Source: Cohnella sp. CFH 77786 (lineage in GTDB: Bacteria > Bacillota > Bacilli > Paenibacillales > Paenibacillaceae). From it: 64,000 nt of DNA. A program made the position numbers and the translations under genes. The notes under the pieces are model-generated. The model saw only the letters and a program-made list of their open reading frames with translations. It did no database searches and was not told the origin of the DNA. The stretch covers positions 248,001-312,000 of the forward strand of contig NZ_WJIB01000005.1 of the NCBI RefSeq assembly GCF_019400745.1, read 5' to 3'. Position 1 is the first letter of the stretch. Each line of letters opens with the position of its first letter. Positions 1-7,891 of the stretch are shown piece by piece.

Positions 1-836
1 ATCGTCGCATAGGGGAGGGCCAGTCGCAGCGCTCCATCGTAAGTTTTGCGCCGCGCTTCGTTTTTCCCTTCCGAGATTCGGCTGACGAAACCTCCATAGG
101 CGATCAGGAGCAAAGCGAACGTATAAAACGGATCGATGATCGCGTAGATCCATTCGTTCTCGGTTGCGAAAGGAGAATAATAAACGGAATCCGCGGCGAT
201 TTGCAGGATCATGCCGATAATGAAATAAAGCATCGCTTTCTTGTCCCGGACCTTATCCAGCACCCAATACAGACAGAGCGCGCCGAAGAGCAGGGCCAGA
301 TCGCTTGCATTATAGGCGAGGGAGACGAGCGCTGCGGACCTGACGCCGCCGGTCTGCAGGAAGATCGGCTTGATGATGAACTCCCAGCTAAGGCTGACGG
401 CCACGGTCATGATGATGGCGATGTCGAACAGCGGGGTGGAACTGAGCCGGTTGTCGCGCGGGACGATTTTCAGAATAAACGCGAAGACGAAAAACGATGC
501 GGACAGCAAGTAAAAAAAGTCCGGCGAACCCGGGTATGGGACTTCCATATCGCACAGCGCTTCTTGCACGAACCATATCGCATCTCCGATAAAATAAAGC
601 GAGGCCCCGTACGTCACGTATCGCCAGAAACGTTTTTCCGACGGCTCGCAGGCTCGGCTGCACCGAGTCAACCAGACCGCGGCAGCGAGGGAGCCGAGCG
701 CGGCGAATGTGTCGTCGCCGACCTCCCAAAGGCGGGATTCTACGGGAAAAGAGAGATTCCAAGCGTAAAAGGCGATCATATAAAGCACGATTGCAGCGAA
801 GATTGTCCGAAAGTCCCGTTTGATGCGCAACCGCAT
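1..836 (-). CDS. Multi-pass membrane sensor protein, 3' end outside window
   Basis: Reading the minus strand from an ATG at 836 gives about 278 residues before the window edge, with no stop. The start is supported by an AAGAAGG ribosome site seven bases upstream. The visible part is very hydrophobic, with about seven membrane segments, and contains the sequence GDAIWFVQEALC followed by VPYPGSPDFFYLL. A similar Asp-Trp-Glu then Pro-x-Pro-Ser-x-Asp-x-x-Tyr pattern occurs in the seven-helix input modules of many diguanylate cyclases and sensor kinases. That part is family knowledge; the output domain would lie beyond the window, so the enzyme type cannot be stated. It is transcribed away from the YdjM-like gene and has its own -10 box just upstream. 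Confidence 0.7.
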   Translation of the reverse strand, partial: MRLRIKRDFRTIFAAIVLYMIAFYAWNLSFPVESRLWEVGDDTFAALGSLAAAVWLTRCSRACEPSEKRFWRYVTYGASLYFIGDAIWFVQEALCDMEVPYPGSPDFFYLLSASFFVFAFILKIVPRDNRLSSTPLFDIAIIMTVAVSLSWEFIIKPIFLQTGGVRSAALVSLAYNASDLALLFGALCLYWVLDKVRDKKAMLYFIIGMILQIAADSVYYSPFATENEWIYAIIDPFYTFALLLIAYGGFVSRISEGKNEARRKTYDGALRLALPYAT

Positions 837-859
837 AAGAGGCCTTCTTTCGATAAAAA

Positions 860-890
860 GTTGACAAGATTATACCATAATCAACTTTTT
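860..890 (-). promoter_or_regulatory. -10 box inside an imperfect dyad upstream of the membrane sensor gene
   Basis: On the minus strand a perfect TATAAT lies at 874-869, 33 bases before the ATG, and it sits inside the dyad GTTGA-N16-TCAAC (860-885). No good -35 hexamer is visible. The dyad over the -10 box could be a repressor site; that is inference. Confidence 0.4.
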
Positions 891-1159
891 TCGTAATCTA
901 AAGGCGATATACATGCGCAGCATCAGAGAGAAGATATACCCACGTCATCGCAAACTTCCCGGCCGAGCCCCCAAAACTTTAGAACCATTTCCAATGAAAA
1001 TATAGACTTATGATTACGGCTGGTTTATATTCATATTAGGAAAGACGAAAATACCTCGTATCAATTGAAATGCTCCATAGAACGAACAAATCTTCCCGAA
1101 TGATCAAGACGCTTCCATCGGAAGCGTCTTTTTGATGCAAACGGGCTTCATTCGATCGG
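891..1159. other. Intergenic region with a hairpin and one possible 30-codon ORF
   Basis: This stretch has no clear gene. On the plus strand an ATG at 913, eight bases after AAAGG, opens a 30-codon frame ending at 1005 (begins MRSIREKIYPRHRK). It is basic and of unknown status. The only other recognisable element is the terminator hairpin at 1108-1133. Confidence 0.4.
1108..1133 (+). terminator. Rho-independent terminator
   Basis: The arms GACGCTTCC (1108-1116) and GGAAGCGTC (1120-1128) pair perfectly around ATC and are followed by five T residues. The T-run is on the plus strand, although the only clear gene ending nearby is the minus-strand gene at 1160. It may act in both directions or end a small plus-strand transcript. 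Confidence 0.65.
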
Positions 1160-1807
1160 TTATCTGGGGATGAGTTTGATGGATTTCTTGATGAGCGGAT
1201 AGAAACATTTGACGCCTTGGGGGGTCAGGGAGTCCGCGAGAAGATGGGAAGCGTACCCTGCAATCGCGGTGGCCATAATGCCATCGATCTTAAGCTGGTA
1301 TTGCAGCTCCCAACCGATTTGCCCCCATAGGACAAGCGCCCAGACCGTATGCGTCATCCCCCGGTGCTTGAGCCAAGGAACCCAGGCGACGAAAGCGCCG
1401 AGCTCCAGAAGCCAAGTTTGGTGCGTTTGCCAACCGGCGTAAAGAAGGCCGATCCCGATCAGACTGACGAGCGCGTTTCTGATCGTGCCCTGCGAGGTGA
1501 CGAGGCCCAGCAACAGGATCGTGACGGAGATCGCGGCGAATGACGGGTAAAACCGGTCCTCGGTTACATACAAATACGAATTTGCGAAGACAAGGAGCAA
1601 TCCGATCCAGAGACCCGAGCCGCGAAGCCAACGGGATACTTGCCCCAGCTTGCCGTTTAACAGGCTGGTACCGTCCAAATCGGCAGCCAAGGCCGAGAAA
1701 GTCGAGACGGATAGATAGAGAGCTGCGTGTTCCGGTTGAAACGGGAAGAACAACGCTGCGGCAGTCCCGATGGCCGCGCCAATGGCAAGATGCGTAGAAC
1801 CTTTCAT
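1160..1807 (-). CDS. YdjM/YbcI-like inner-membrane protein (putative metal-dependent hydrolase)
   Basis: This 215-residue membrane protein matches the YdjM-type family (DUF457), often annotated as membrane-bound metal-dependent hydrolase. It opens with MKGSTHLAIG, where the early His is a family hallmark, and has several membrane segments. It also carries the motifs KHRGMTHTVW and HLLADSLTPQGV, whose His and Asp residues are the presumed metal ligands. A Met four codons earlier (1819) exists, but the GGAGGG ribosome site at 1811-1816 lies between the two, so 1807 is the start. The catalytic activity is not established for the family. A LexA-like palindrome lies 38 bases upstream, which fits the known SOS control of Escherichia coli ydjM. 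The gene is divergent from the MerR-methyltransferase gene. Confidence 0.85.
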   Translation of the reverse strand: MKGSTHLAIGAAIGTAAALFFPFQPEHAALYLSVSTFSALAADLDGTSLLNGKLGQVSRWLRGSGLWIGLLLVFANSYLYVTEDRFYPSFAAISVTILLLGLVTSQGTIRNALVSLIGIGLLYAGWQTHQTWLLELGAFVAWVPWLKHRGMTHTVWALVLWGQIGWELQYQLKIDGIMATAIAGYASHLLADSLTPQGVKCFYPLIKKSIKLIPR

Positions 1808-1844
1808 AATTCCCTCCATGACTGACGAAGAAGTTCGGCATTAG

Positions 1845-1860
1845 GCAAACATATGTTTGC
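1845..1860. promoter_or_regulatory. Perfect 16-bp palindrome resembling a Bacillus LexA (SOS) box
   Basis: GCAAACATATGTTTGC is perfectly self-complementary. Its core CAAACATATGTTTG differs from the Bacillus-type LexA operator CGAACATATGTTCG by one symmetric base per half. It lies just upstream of the YdjM-like gene and could overlap a weak promoter read toward it. The match is seen directly; control by LexA is inference. Confidence 0.5.
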
Positions 1861-1978
1861 ACGTTGCTTAGTCAGTATACACGGACTTAGGTGGAGGAAA
1901 CAACCTCGGATTCGAACAGCTGGGTAATTAACCATATAAAATATTACAATGACTTGTCAAATTACAAGGGGGGTAACC

Positions 1979-3211
1979 ATGCAATCCGGAAAGCGGAATG
2001 GAGAAGATTTCACGACGGGCCAGCTCGCCAAACAGACCGGTCTGACCCTAAGAACGTTAAGATACTACGATCAAATCGGGTTATTGAAGCCTTCCGGTTA
2101 CGGCCCATCGTCCCAGCGGTTGTATAATCGGACGGATGTGATCAAATTGCAGAAAATCCAAACCTTGAAGCATATCGGCTTATCGCTTAACGACATTAAG
2201 AAAATCGTAGAGGATAGCCGAATCCAGGAACAGGATCTGCGCAGTTCGTTAAGCATGCAAAGGGAGATCCTGTTGCAGAAGGCGGCTGATCTGCAGTTCG
2301 TACTCAAAGCGATCCATGAAGCGATGGTGAAATTAATGCCTGCCAGGGAAGAAGACGTAGATTGGAAGGCATTGACAGAGCTCATTCATGCGGTACATAT
2401 CGAGAAGGATTGGGTGGAACAGTACCGTACGGCAAACCGGCTGCAAACGAGGATCGAACTCTACGATCAATGCGGCGTGAACGAACAAGGGTGGCATCGA
2501 TGGTTTTTCGAACAATTAGAAAGCAGCCCGAATCTCAAGGTTCTGGAACTCGGTTGCGGTGACGGGACTTTGTGGGCGAAAAATGCGAACCGAATCCCCG
2601 AATCGTGGAAAATCACGCTCTCCGATCTATCGCCCGGCATGCTTGAGGAAGCTCGAACCCATCTCCGCGATGCGACAGGGTGCATCCGGTTCATGATCGC
2701 CGACGTTCAGTCGATTCCGTTTCACGACGAAGAATTCGACATGGTGATCGCCAATCATATGTTGTATCATGTGCCGGATATTCCAAGGGCGCTCTCCGAA
2801 ATCTACCGCGTGATGAAACCAAATGCCTATTTCTATGCATCCGCCATGAGCAGGGCTCACTTGCGGGAAATCGAAGAAATCGCGCAAGCCTTCGATCCCG
2901 AGATCAAGGTGCTGGATCCGATCATGGAACGATTCGAGCTTGACCACGGCCATGAATTGCTGGCCAAGGAATTCACGGATGTGAAAACCGTCAGATATGA
3001 AGATCACTTGATCGTAAACGACGTCCGTCTGCTGATCAATTATATGACCTCCACGCCCATGAATGCGAGAAGCAAACTGTCCGGAGCCAAGCTGAAGTCT
3101 TTCGTCTCATTTCTTCAAAACAAGCTGAACCTCGAAGGAAGCATCCGGATCACCTCGGACTCCGGTTTTTTCCGTGCTCGAAAATCCGTGCTTGCAGGTA
3201 ACGTAACGTAA
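1979..3211 (+). CDS. MerR-type regulator fused to a SAM-dependent methyltransferase
   Basis: The 410-residue product has two parts. Residues 10-75 form a MerR winged-helix domain ([20 protein letters not shown], then a [12 protein letters not shown] segment), followed by a coiled region. From about residue 185 there is a class I methyltransferase: the glycine-rich SAM motif [12 protein letters not shown], an acidic IADVQSIPF strand, and the motif [14 protein letters not shown] typical of type 11 methyltransferases. A Met ten codons earlier is in frame, but the AGGGGGG ribosome site falls between them, so 1979 is the start. The ligand or substrate is unknown. Similar fusions occur in Bacillus-like genomes, where the C-terminal domain may sense or modify a small molecule. 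Next downstream, 41 bases away, is the Nudix fusion. Confidence 0.85.
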   Translation: MQSGKRNGEDFTTGQLAKQTGLTLRTLRYYDQIGLLKPSGYGPSSQRLYNRTDVIKLQKIQTLKHIGLSLNDIKKIVEDSRIQEQDLRSSLSMQREILLQKAADLQFVLKAIHEAMVKLMPAREEDVDWKALTELIHAVHIEKDWVEQYRTANRLQTRIELYDQCGVNEQGWHRWFFEQLESSPNLKVLELGCGDGTLWAKNANRIPESWKITLSDLSPGMLEEARTHLRDATGCIRFMIADVQSIPFHDEEFDMVIANHMLYHVPDIPRALSEIYRVMKPNAYFYASAMSRAHLREIEEIAQAFDPEIKVLDPIMERFELDHGHELLAKEFTDVKTVRYEDHLIVNDVRLLINYMTSTPMNARSKLSGAKLKSFVSFLQNKLNLEGSIRITSDSGFFRARKSVLAGNVT

Positions 3212-3252
3212 CCCCGTATACTGAAATCCATGACGAAGGAGGGAGAACCAGT

Positions 3253-4206
3253 TTGAATCCGAAGATTCGAATCGTGAACGAGGAAATTCTATCCGACAAC
3301 TGGTATGTGCTGAAGAAAATCACTTACATGAGCGAAGCGAAGGACGGCTCTTGGGTAAGCCAGTCCAGGGAATCATACGACCGCGGGAACGGGGCGACGA
3401 TCCTTCTCTATAATCGGGAAAGGCAAACCGTCATTTTGACGCGGCAGTTCCGGATTCCCACGTATCTGAACGGGAACGAGTCGGGAATGTTGATTGAAGC
3501 TTGTGCCGGCTTGTTGGACAAGGAGAGCGCGGAAGACAGCATCCGCCGGGAAGCGGAAGAGGAGACGGGGTACAGGGTCGACAACGTGCGGAAAATCGGC
3601 GAAGCGTATATGTCGCCAGGCTCCGTAACGGAGATTCTGCATTTTTTCGTGGCGGAGTACACGCCAGCCATGAAGGTGGGAGAAGGCGGCGGGGTCGAGG
3701 ACGAGCAGGAACATATCGAAGTGCTGGAATACCCCTTGCAACAGGCCTTGAAGATGATCGAAAACGGGGAAATCAAAGACGCGAAAACGATCATGCTGCT
3801 CCAATACGCTCTTCTGAGCCGCCTGCTTGATCCTGTTTGCGAACAACAGCAAATCCTCATTGCCGGACCTTATCGATCGGGGACCGGGGACGATCCGGAA
3901 CGGATACGTCGAAACATGGATTTCATGAACGAAATTGCGTTTCAGGTATACGAGGCAGGTCACTTGCCGGTGCTTGGCGAATGGTACGCCCTTCCTCTGA
4001 TCGAGAAAGCAGGATCGAAGAAGATCGGAGACGAGATCTTTAACCGCATTTTCCATCCCTCCTCCCTTCGGCTCTTGAAGCATTGCGATGCGGTTCTTCG
4101 CGTGGGAGGCCCGTCTCAAGGCGCGGATGAAATGGTGAGGGTTGCGACGGAAATGGGCAAAATCGTTTATCGGGATCTTCAGGATATTCCTCGATACATT
4201 TCATAA
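3253..4206 (+). CDS. Nudix hydrolase (NudK-like) fused to a DUF4406 nucleotide-related domain
   Basis: The 317-residue protein starts at TTG 3253 behind AGGAGGGAG. Residues 1-195 are a Nudix hydrolase of the ADP-ribose/GDP-mannose pyrophosphatase type. The Nudix box runs over residues 85-107 and ends REAEEETGY, with [16 protein letters not shown] following, as in NudK. Residues 200-317 open with [21 protein letters not shown] and contain [20 protein letters not shown], which is the DUF4406 fold, related to nucleoside 2-deoxyribosyltransferases. The N-terminal half probably hydrolyses a nucleotide-sugar or ADP-ribose. The C-terminal half may bind or process the product; that is inference. The fusion is uninterrupted. 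A terminator follows. Confidence 0.82.
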   Translation: MNPKIRIVNEEILSDNWYVLKKITYMSEAKDGSWVSQSRESYDRGNGATILLYNRERQTVILTRQFRIPTYLNGNESGMLIEACAGLLDKESAEDSIRREAEEETGYRVDNVRKIGEAYMSPGSVTEILHFFVAEYTPAMKVGEGGGVEDEQEHIEVLEYPLQQALKMIENGEIKDAKTIMLLQYALLSRLLDPVCEQQQILIAGPYRSGTGDDPERIRRNMDFMNEIAFQVYEAGHLPVLGEWYALPLIEKAGSKKIGDEIFNRIFHPSSLRLLKHCDAVLRVGGPSQGADEMVRVATEMGKIVYRDLQDIPRYIS

Positions 4207-4221
4207 ACAACCGTATCTAGA

Positions 4222-4250
4222 GGGAAGCCGAGCGTCAGCGGCTTCCCTTT
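4222..4250 (+). terminator. Rho-independent terminator after the Nudix fusion gene
   Basis: GGGAAGCCG (4222-4230) pairs perfectly with CGGCTTCCC (4239-4247) around an eight-base loop. The T-run is short (TTT, then CCCG). Confidence 0.65.
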
Positions 4251-4255
4251 CCCGT

Positions 4256-4284
4256 TTGACAACAAGAAAAAATTATGGTAATAT
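4256..4284 (+). promoter_or_regulatory. Strong vegetative promoter for the DUF4180 gene
   Basis: TTGACA (4256-4261) and TAATAT (4279-4284) are separated by exactly 17 bases, 34 bases before the TTG start. It is one of the best sigma-A type promoters in the window. Confidence 0.75.
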
Positions 4285-4318
4285 ATGGATCTTGTGATAC
4301 TTCCTGAGGAGGGATTTC

Positions 4319-4684
4319 TTGAAGATCACGAAGATCGATAAAGGCGGAGGGACGATTGCCGTGGTGAGCGGCAGCGAAATCGTCATCGGAGACGTGCAGT
4401 CCGCATTGGATCTGATAGCAACCGCAAGCTATGAGACAGGCTGCGATCGGATCGTCATTCCCAAATCCCTGATCAGCGAGAATTTTTTCGATTTGAAAAC
4501 GGGCTTAGCAGGCGAAATCTTGCAGAAGTTCATCAATTATCGTGTGAAGATTGCCATTGTAGGGGATTTATCCGCCCACCCGAGTCAAAGCCTTCGGGAT
4601 TTCATCTATGAAAGCAACAACGGAAAAGATATCTATTTCTTGCCGACGGAACAACAAGCAATAGATAAGTTGAGTGAGTTCTAA
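4319..4684 (+). CDS. DUF4180 domain protein
   Basis: This 121-residue soluble protein fills its family length. It contains GSEIVIGDVQSALDLIATASYE near the N-terminus and ENFFDLKTGLAGEILQKF in the middle, which match DUF4180. The TTG start follows GAGGAGGG at a good distance and a strong promoter. The family has no assigned function; many members sit as single genes, as here. There is no membrane segment or signal peptide, so it should be cytoplasmic. Confidence 0.8.
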   Translation: MKITKIDKGGGTIAVVSGSEIVIGDVQSALDLIATASYETGCDRIVIPKSLISENFFDLKTGLAGEILQKFINYRVKIAIVGDLSAHPSQSLRDFIYESNNGKDIYFLPTEQQAIDKLSEF

Positions 4685-4799
4685 TGATTGCCAGGAAGCG
4701 GGAGGAAGACGCCAGGGGCTGCGGAGCGACTTGCCGCCCCCTTGCAGCCACCCGACTTTTGGAAATCGACGATCTAGGCTTTCGTCATGCCAGGTCTTC

Positions 4800-5003
4800 T
4801 TACGATTGAACGTGCTCTTTCGCTTTTTTCAAGGAAATGCCCGTATGCCGCACCAAATCGATTAAAGAAGCCCCCGGGTTGTTGACGAGAAAAGCTTTGA
4901 CCCTGCGGCTGTCCGCCAGATGCTGCTGAAAGCAATCGGGGCAGAGCGCTTCCGCGTTGCGCAATTGCAGCTTTCCGCAGCCTCTGCAATTGGATAAGTT
5001 CAT
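4800..5003 (-). CDS. Small zinc-ribbon protein resembling flagellar-operon protein YvyF
   Basis: The 67-residue product begins MNLSNCRGCGKLQL and continues CPDCFQQHLAD, giving a CxxC...CxxC zinc ribbon. A short helical part with NPGASLIDLVRHTGISLKKA follows, which looks like a helix-turn-helix. This layout matches the YvyF/TIGR03826 family found in flagellar operons. No flagellar gene is nearby, so this is probably a stand-alone paralogue. The ribosome site AAAAGGGG precedes the ATG at 5003. A role in regulation or chaperoning is only a guess. Confidence 0.65.
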   Translation of the reverse strand: MNLSNCRGCGKLQLRNAEALCPDCFQQHLADSRRVKAFLVNNPGASLIDLVRHTGISLKKAKEHVQS

Positions 5004-5128
5004 CGATGATCGCCCCTTTTACTTGACTATGGATCGCGGTGATCGGCTCGTCTTGCTCTCGATGGGTATTTCCATACTCATTCGAAACCGATCAAGCTTT
5101 TCGGGGGGTGCAGCGTCAACTTTTCGCT

Positions 5129-6760
5129 TCAGAGCGCTTGTTGTTTCATCTGTTCGACGATATAGTCGGCGGTACGCGCGGCAAGCGCCATCACCGTATT
5201 CGTCGGATTGCCGCCGCCGGAGGTGACGAAGAGACTGGCGCCGCCGATGAACAGGTTCGGAATGTCGTGGGTTTGGCCGAAGCTGTTCGTCACGGACGTG
5301 TCCGGATTGTTGCCCATGCGGCATCCGCCCATCAAATGGGCCGTATCGTCGGTGACGAACGCCGGCGTGCCGCCGGCCGCTTCGATAATCTCGTTCATCT
5401 TGGCCACGGCATGGGCGATCAATCGTTTATCATTACTGCCGTAGCTAAATGAGACGTGGGCCAAGGGCATGCCGTATTCGTCCTTCTCCTCCGCAAGCTT
5501 GACGCAGTTGGCCGGATCGGGCAGCACTTCGCCGACCAGCGTCACCCTGCCATAGAAGTTGTAGTCCACCATGGCTTGGCGCAATTCGGAACCCCACAGC
5601 TTCGCATTCTTGGAGATCCCCTTGGCCATTTCTACCGGACGCGATCCATGAGCATGCAGCGTGTAGCCGCGCGCAAACCCTCGATTCAGATTGGTTTCGT
5701 AGAAATCCTGCGTGGTGGCCAAGACCGGCGTGCCTTTGTACAGACGGATTTCTTCCGGAAATTTGCCGTACACGTCGTTGCTGCTGTGCGGCATGATCGC
5801 CTTGCCTACCCAACCGCTGGAATTGGCCAATCCGTCAGGGAAGCGGGCATTGGCCGAATGCAGCAGCAATCGGGGCGTTTCCACGACATAACTCGCCAGA
5901 ATGACGATGCGCGCTTTCTGTTCGTACGCGTGCCCCTCGTGCACGAATGTCACGCCGGTCACCCGGCCATCCTCGTTCGTCAGAATTTGCGTTACCATGC
6001 TGTCGGAGATCACTTCGGCGCCCAGCTGGATCGCCTTCGGGATATGGTGGATCAAGGTGCTGAACTTCGCGTTCGGCATACATCCTTGATTGCAGAACCC
6101 CCGGTTGATGCAAGGGGGGCGTCCGTCGAACGGCGCGGAATTGATGGCGAGGGGAGCAACTACGCTGCGTATGCCGAGCTTCTCGCAGCCGACGCGAAAC
6201 ATTTCGGCGTTGGCGCTGAGGGGCTCGCGTTCCGGATACGGATAGGGTCCGCGATAGGAACCCCACGGAAAATGCTTCGGACCGGATACGGCGATGTCTT
6301 TTTCGATTTTGTCGTAATAAGGCGCCAGATCCTGATAGGCGATCGGCCAATCCTCCCCGACGCCGTCCTCCGTTTGCGTTCGAAAATCGCTTTCATGAAA
6401 ACGCAGGAACACGCCCGTAAAATGGGTCGTTCCCCCGCCGACGCCTCTGCCGGAATTGTTGTGGCCGAGCTGCAGCGGGTCGTTTCCGCTGACGATCCGC
6501 GTGTCTTGCCAGCCCAGATGGGTCATCGACAGCTCGTCGCTGGCGAAATCCGTTTGCGGATTCCAGAACGGGCCGGCTTCGATGACCACCACCTTCAATC
6601 CCGCCTTGCTGAGCTCGTAAGCCAGCACGCCTCCTGCCGCTCCGGCTCCCACGATACAGACATCCGCCTCTTTTTGATACTTTCTATGGTTCAGATTCCC
6701 GCTTCGATGATCACGGTAATGATCCGCATGATGCGTAACCTTATCTTTGCTATTGGCCAT
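5129..6760 (-). CDS. GMC-family FAD oxidoreductase (sugar/gluconate dehydrogenase-like large subunit)
   Basis: This 543-residue protein has the FAD-binding motif GAGAAG at residues 38-43 followed by VVVIEAGP. It also has the GMC segment RGVGGGTTHFTG and a C-terminal active-site region with HLMGGCRMG and GGGNPTNTVMALAART. The cysteine-rich stretch PPCINRGFCNQGC is typical of the gluconate 2-dehydrogenase / FAD-sorbosone group. Family members oxidise a sugar or sugar acid and pass electrons to a membrane partner. The start overlaps the upstream small-subunit gene by 11 bases, so the two are probably translated together. No cytochrome c gene is next to it. The substrate cannot be named. Confidence 0.88.
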   Translation of the reverse strand: MANSKDKVTHHADHYRDHRSGNLNHRKYQKEADVCIVGAGAAGGVLAYELSKAGLKVVVIEAGPFWNPQTDFASDELSMTHLGWQDTRIVSGNDPLQLGHNNSGRGVGGGTTHFTGVFLRFHESDFRTQTEDGVGEDWPIAYQDLAPYYDKIEKDIAVSGPKHFPWGSYRGPYPYPEREPLSANAEMFRVGCEKLGIRSVVAPLAINSAPFDGRPPCINRGFCNQGCMPNAKFSTLIHHIPKAIQLGAEVISDSMVTQILTNEDGRVTGVTFVHEGHAYEQKARIVILASYVVETPRLLLHSANARFPDGLANSSGWVGKAIMPHSSNDVYGKFPEEIRLYKGTPVLATTQDFYETNLNRGFARGYTLHAHGSRPVEMAKGISKNAKLWGSELRQAMVDYNFYGRVTLVGEVLPDPANCVKLAEEKDEYGMPLAHVSFSYGSNDKRLIAHAVAKMNEIIEAAGGTPAFVTDDTAHLMGGCRMGNNPDTSVTNSFGQTHDIPNLFIGGASLFVTSGGGNPTNTVMALAARTADYIVEQMKQQAL

Positions 6761-7358
6761 TTCGCCTTGCCTCCCACGGATCGGTTAACCCCATCTCCGA
6801 ACGAACGTACCCGCGCGGATAGGCGGGACCGGCGTAGCCGATTTCCGACCAGACAGCCGGATGCGAATAATAAGCCGCCACGGCCTGCTCCAAGATCTTG
6901 TCGATCCACTCCTTAACCGGGATAATTTGGTTCCCCGATTGCATAAAGACGTTGTCCTGCATGAGCTGGCCAAACGCCAGTTGTTGATCCGTTTCCTTCA
7001 AGTTTAGGAACTCCCCGCCGTACCGCTCGCCACAGAATCGATCGAACCAGGCCAAGCCGTCCCGGAGGAGAACGGTCATCCTCGGCACACCGATTTTGCG
7101 CTGGGACTCGCCTATTCCGGCCTGCAAGACGGAATCGAAATGATGAACGACATAGGAAATGACGGGATGGCGATCATCGCCAAGGAGGAACGAGCACAAC
7201 CGAAATAACGTCTCTCCCTCCTGCTGGGTAAGAAAGCGATAAGGAAGGAACAATTCCGTCTTTACGCGTTTCGTGACGATTTCCCGGGTATGCGGATCCC
7301 AATGCTCCTCTTGCCGCAGAACGTCGAAATCAGGATAATGCGTCTGATATTCCGGCAT
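6750..7358 (-). CDS. Gluconate 2-dehydrogenase subunit 3 family protein
   Basis: The 202-residue protein starts at ATG 7358 behind GGAGGT. Upstream in-frame codons belong to a different gene's territory and are not used. It matches the small (gamma) subunit of FAD-dependent sugar and sugar-acid dehydrogenases, with the central LFRLCSFLLGDDRHPVISYV and a tryptophan- and tyrosine-rich C-terminus (YYSHPAVWSEIGYAGPAYP). No clear Tat or Sec signal is visible. It probably helps fold or anchor the GMC subunit whose gene overlaps its 3' end. Confidence 0.82.
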   Translation of the reverse strand: MPEYQTHYPDFDVLRQEEHWDPHTREIVTKRVKTELFLPYRFLTQQEGETLFRLCSFLLGDDRHPVISYVVHHFDSVLQAGIGESQRKIGVPRMTVLLRDGLAWFDRFCGERYGGEFLNLKETDQQLAFGQLMQDNVFMQSGNQIIPVKEWIDKILEQAVAAYYSHPAVWSEIGYAGPAYPRGYVRSEMGLTDPWEARRNGQ

Positions 7359-7363
7359 GAGCG

Positions 7364-7768
7364 TTACCTCCAATATAATGCGATTAGCCCGAGCAGACTG
7401 ATGGCGGAAATCAGGGCGGGCAGCGTAAGCGGGGGGCCGATCATGAAATTGCGCAGCTCGAATCCGCCGACTCGTTCCCCGACTCCTTGAACATGCATAT
7501 AGGAACCGTAAGCGCCGGCCGCGATTCCGACGGAGAGCAGCACGGTCAGCGCGCTTACCAGCCATGCTGCGTGATAGAAAGCAAAAAGAATCAAACCGAG
7601 ACCGAACACCGGCGTCGCGATCACGGGGATCCACATGGACCAATGCCGGAAATTCTGACGGTAATGAAATAACGTCACTTGGACGAAAATGACCAGAAAC
7701 AGCAAGCCCAACGCGAATATCATCACCCGGTCGAGTGTCCAACCGTTCCAACCCAATGCGCTCACCAT
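7364..7768 (-). CDS. Four-helix membrane protein, first gene of the GMC operon
   Basis: The 134-residue product has four membrane segments, at about residues 16-36, 44-65, 67-92 and 113-131. It has no recognised catalytic motif. It ends five bases before the subunit 3 gene, so it is surely co-transcribed with the dehydrogenase pair. The likely role is a membrane anchor or electron-transfer partner for the oxidoreductase; this is inferred from position only. An internal Met16 is a possible alternative start because the ribosome site for 7768 is weak (AGGAT). Confidence 0.65.
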   Translation of the reverse strand: MVSALGWNGWTLDRVMIFALGLLFLVIFVQVTLFHYRQNFRHWSMWIPVIATPVFGLGLILFAFYHAAWLVSALTVLLSVGIAAGAYGSYMHVQGVGERVGGFELRNFMIGPPLTLPALISAISLLGLIALYWR

Positions 7769-7891
7769 CCGCTTATCCTGATTTGGTTGCCATACGGATC
7801 AGTATTCCTGGGAATGGATATCCATATGCAAGAATAGTCCATAACCGGAAAAGCCACCCTAGATCAAAATGGATCGGAGGGAGCCCAGCAG

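Noticed and set aside
201-896. A 231-codon plus-strand frame at the left end
   Set aside because: Polar, low-complexity product without a match; the minus-strand membrane protein with a good ribosome site explains the region.
5456-6916. A 486-codon open frame on the plus strand opposite the GMC oxidoreductase
   Set aside because: It has no family match and no ribosome site, and it lies exactly over a well-matched enzyme gene. G+C-rich codons leave the opposite strand poor in stops.
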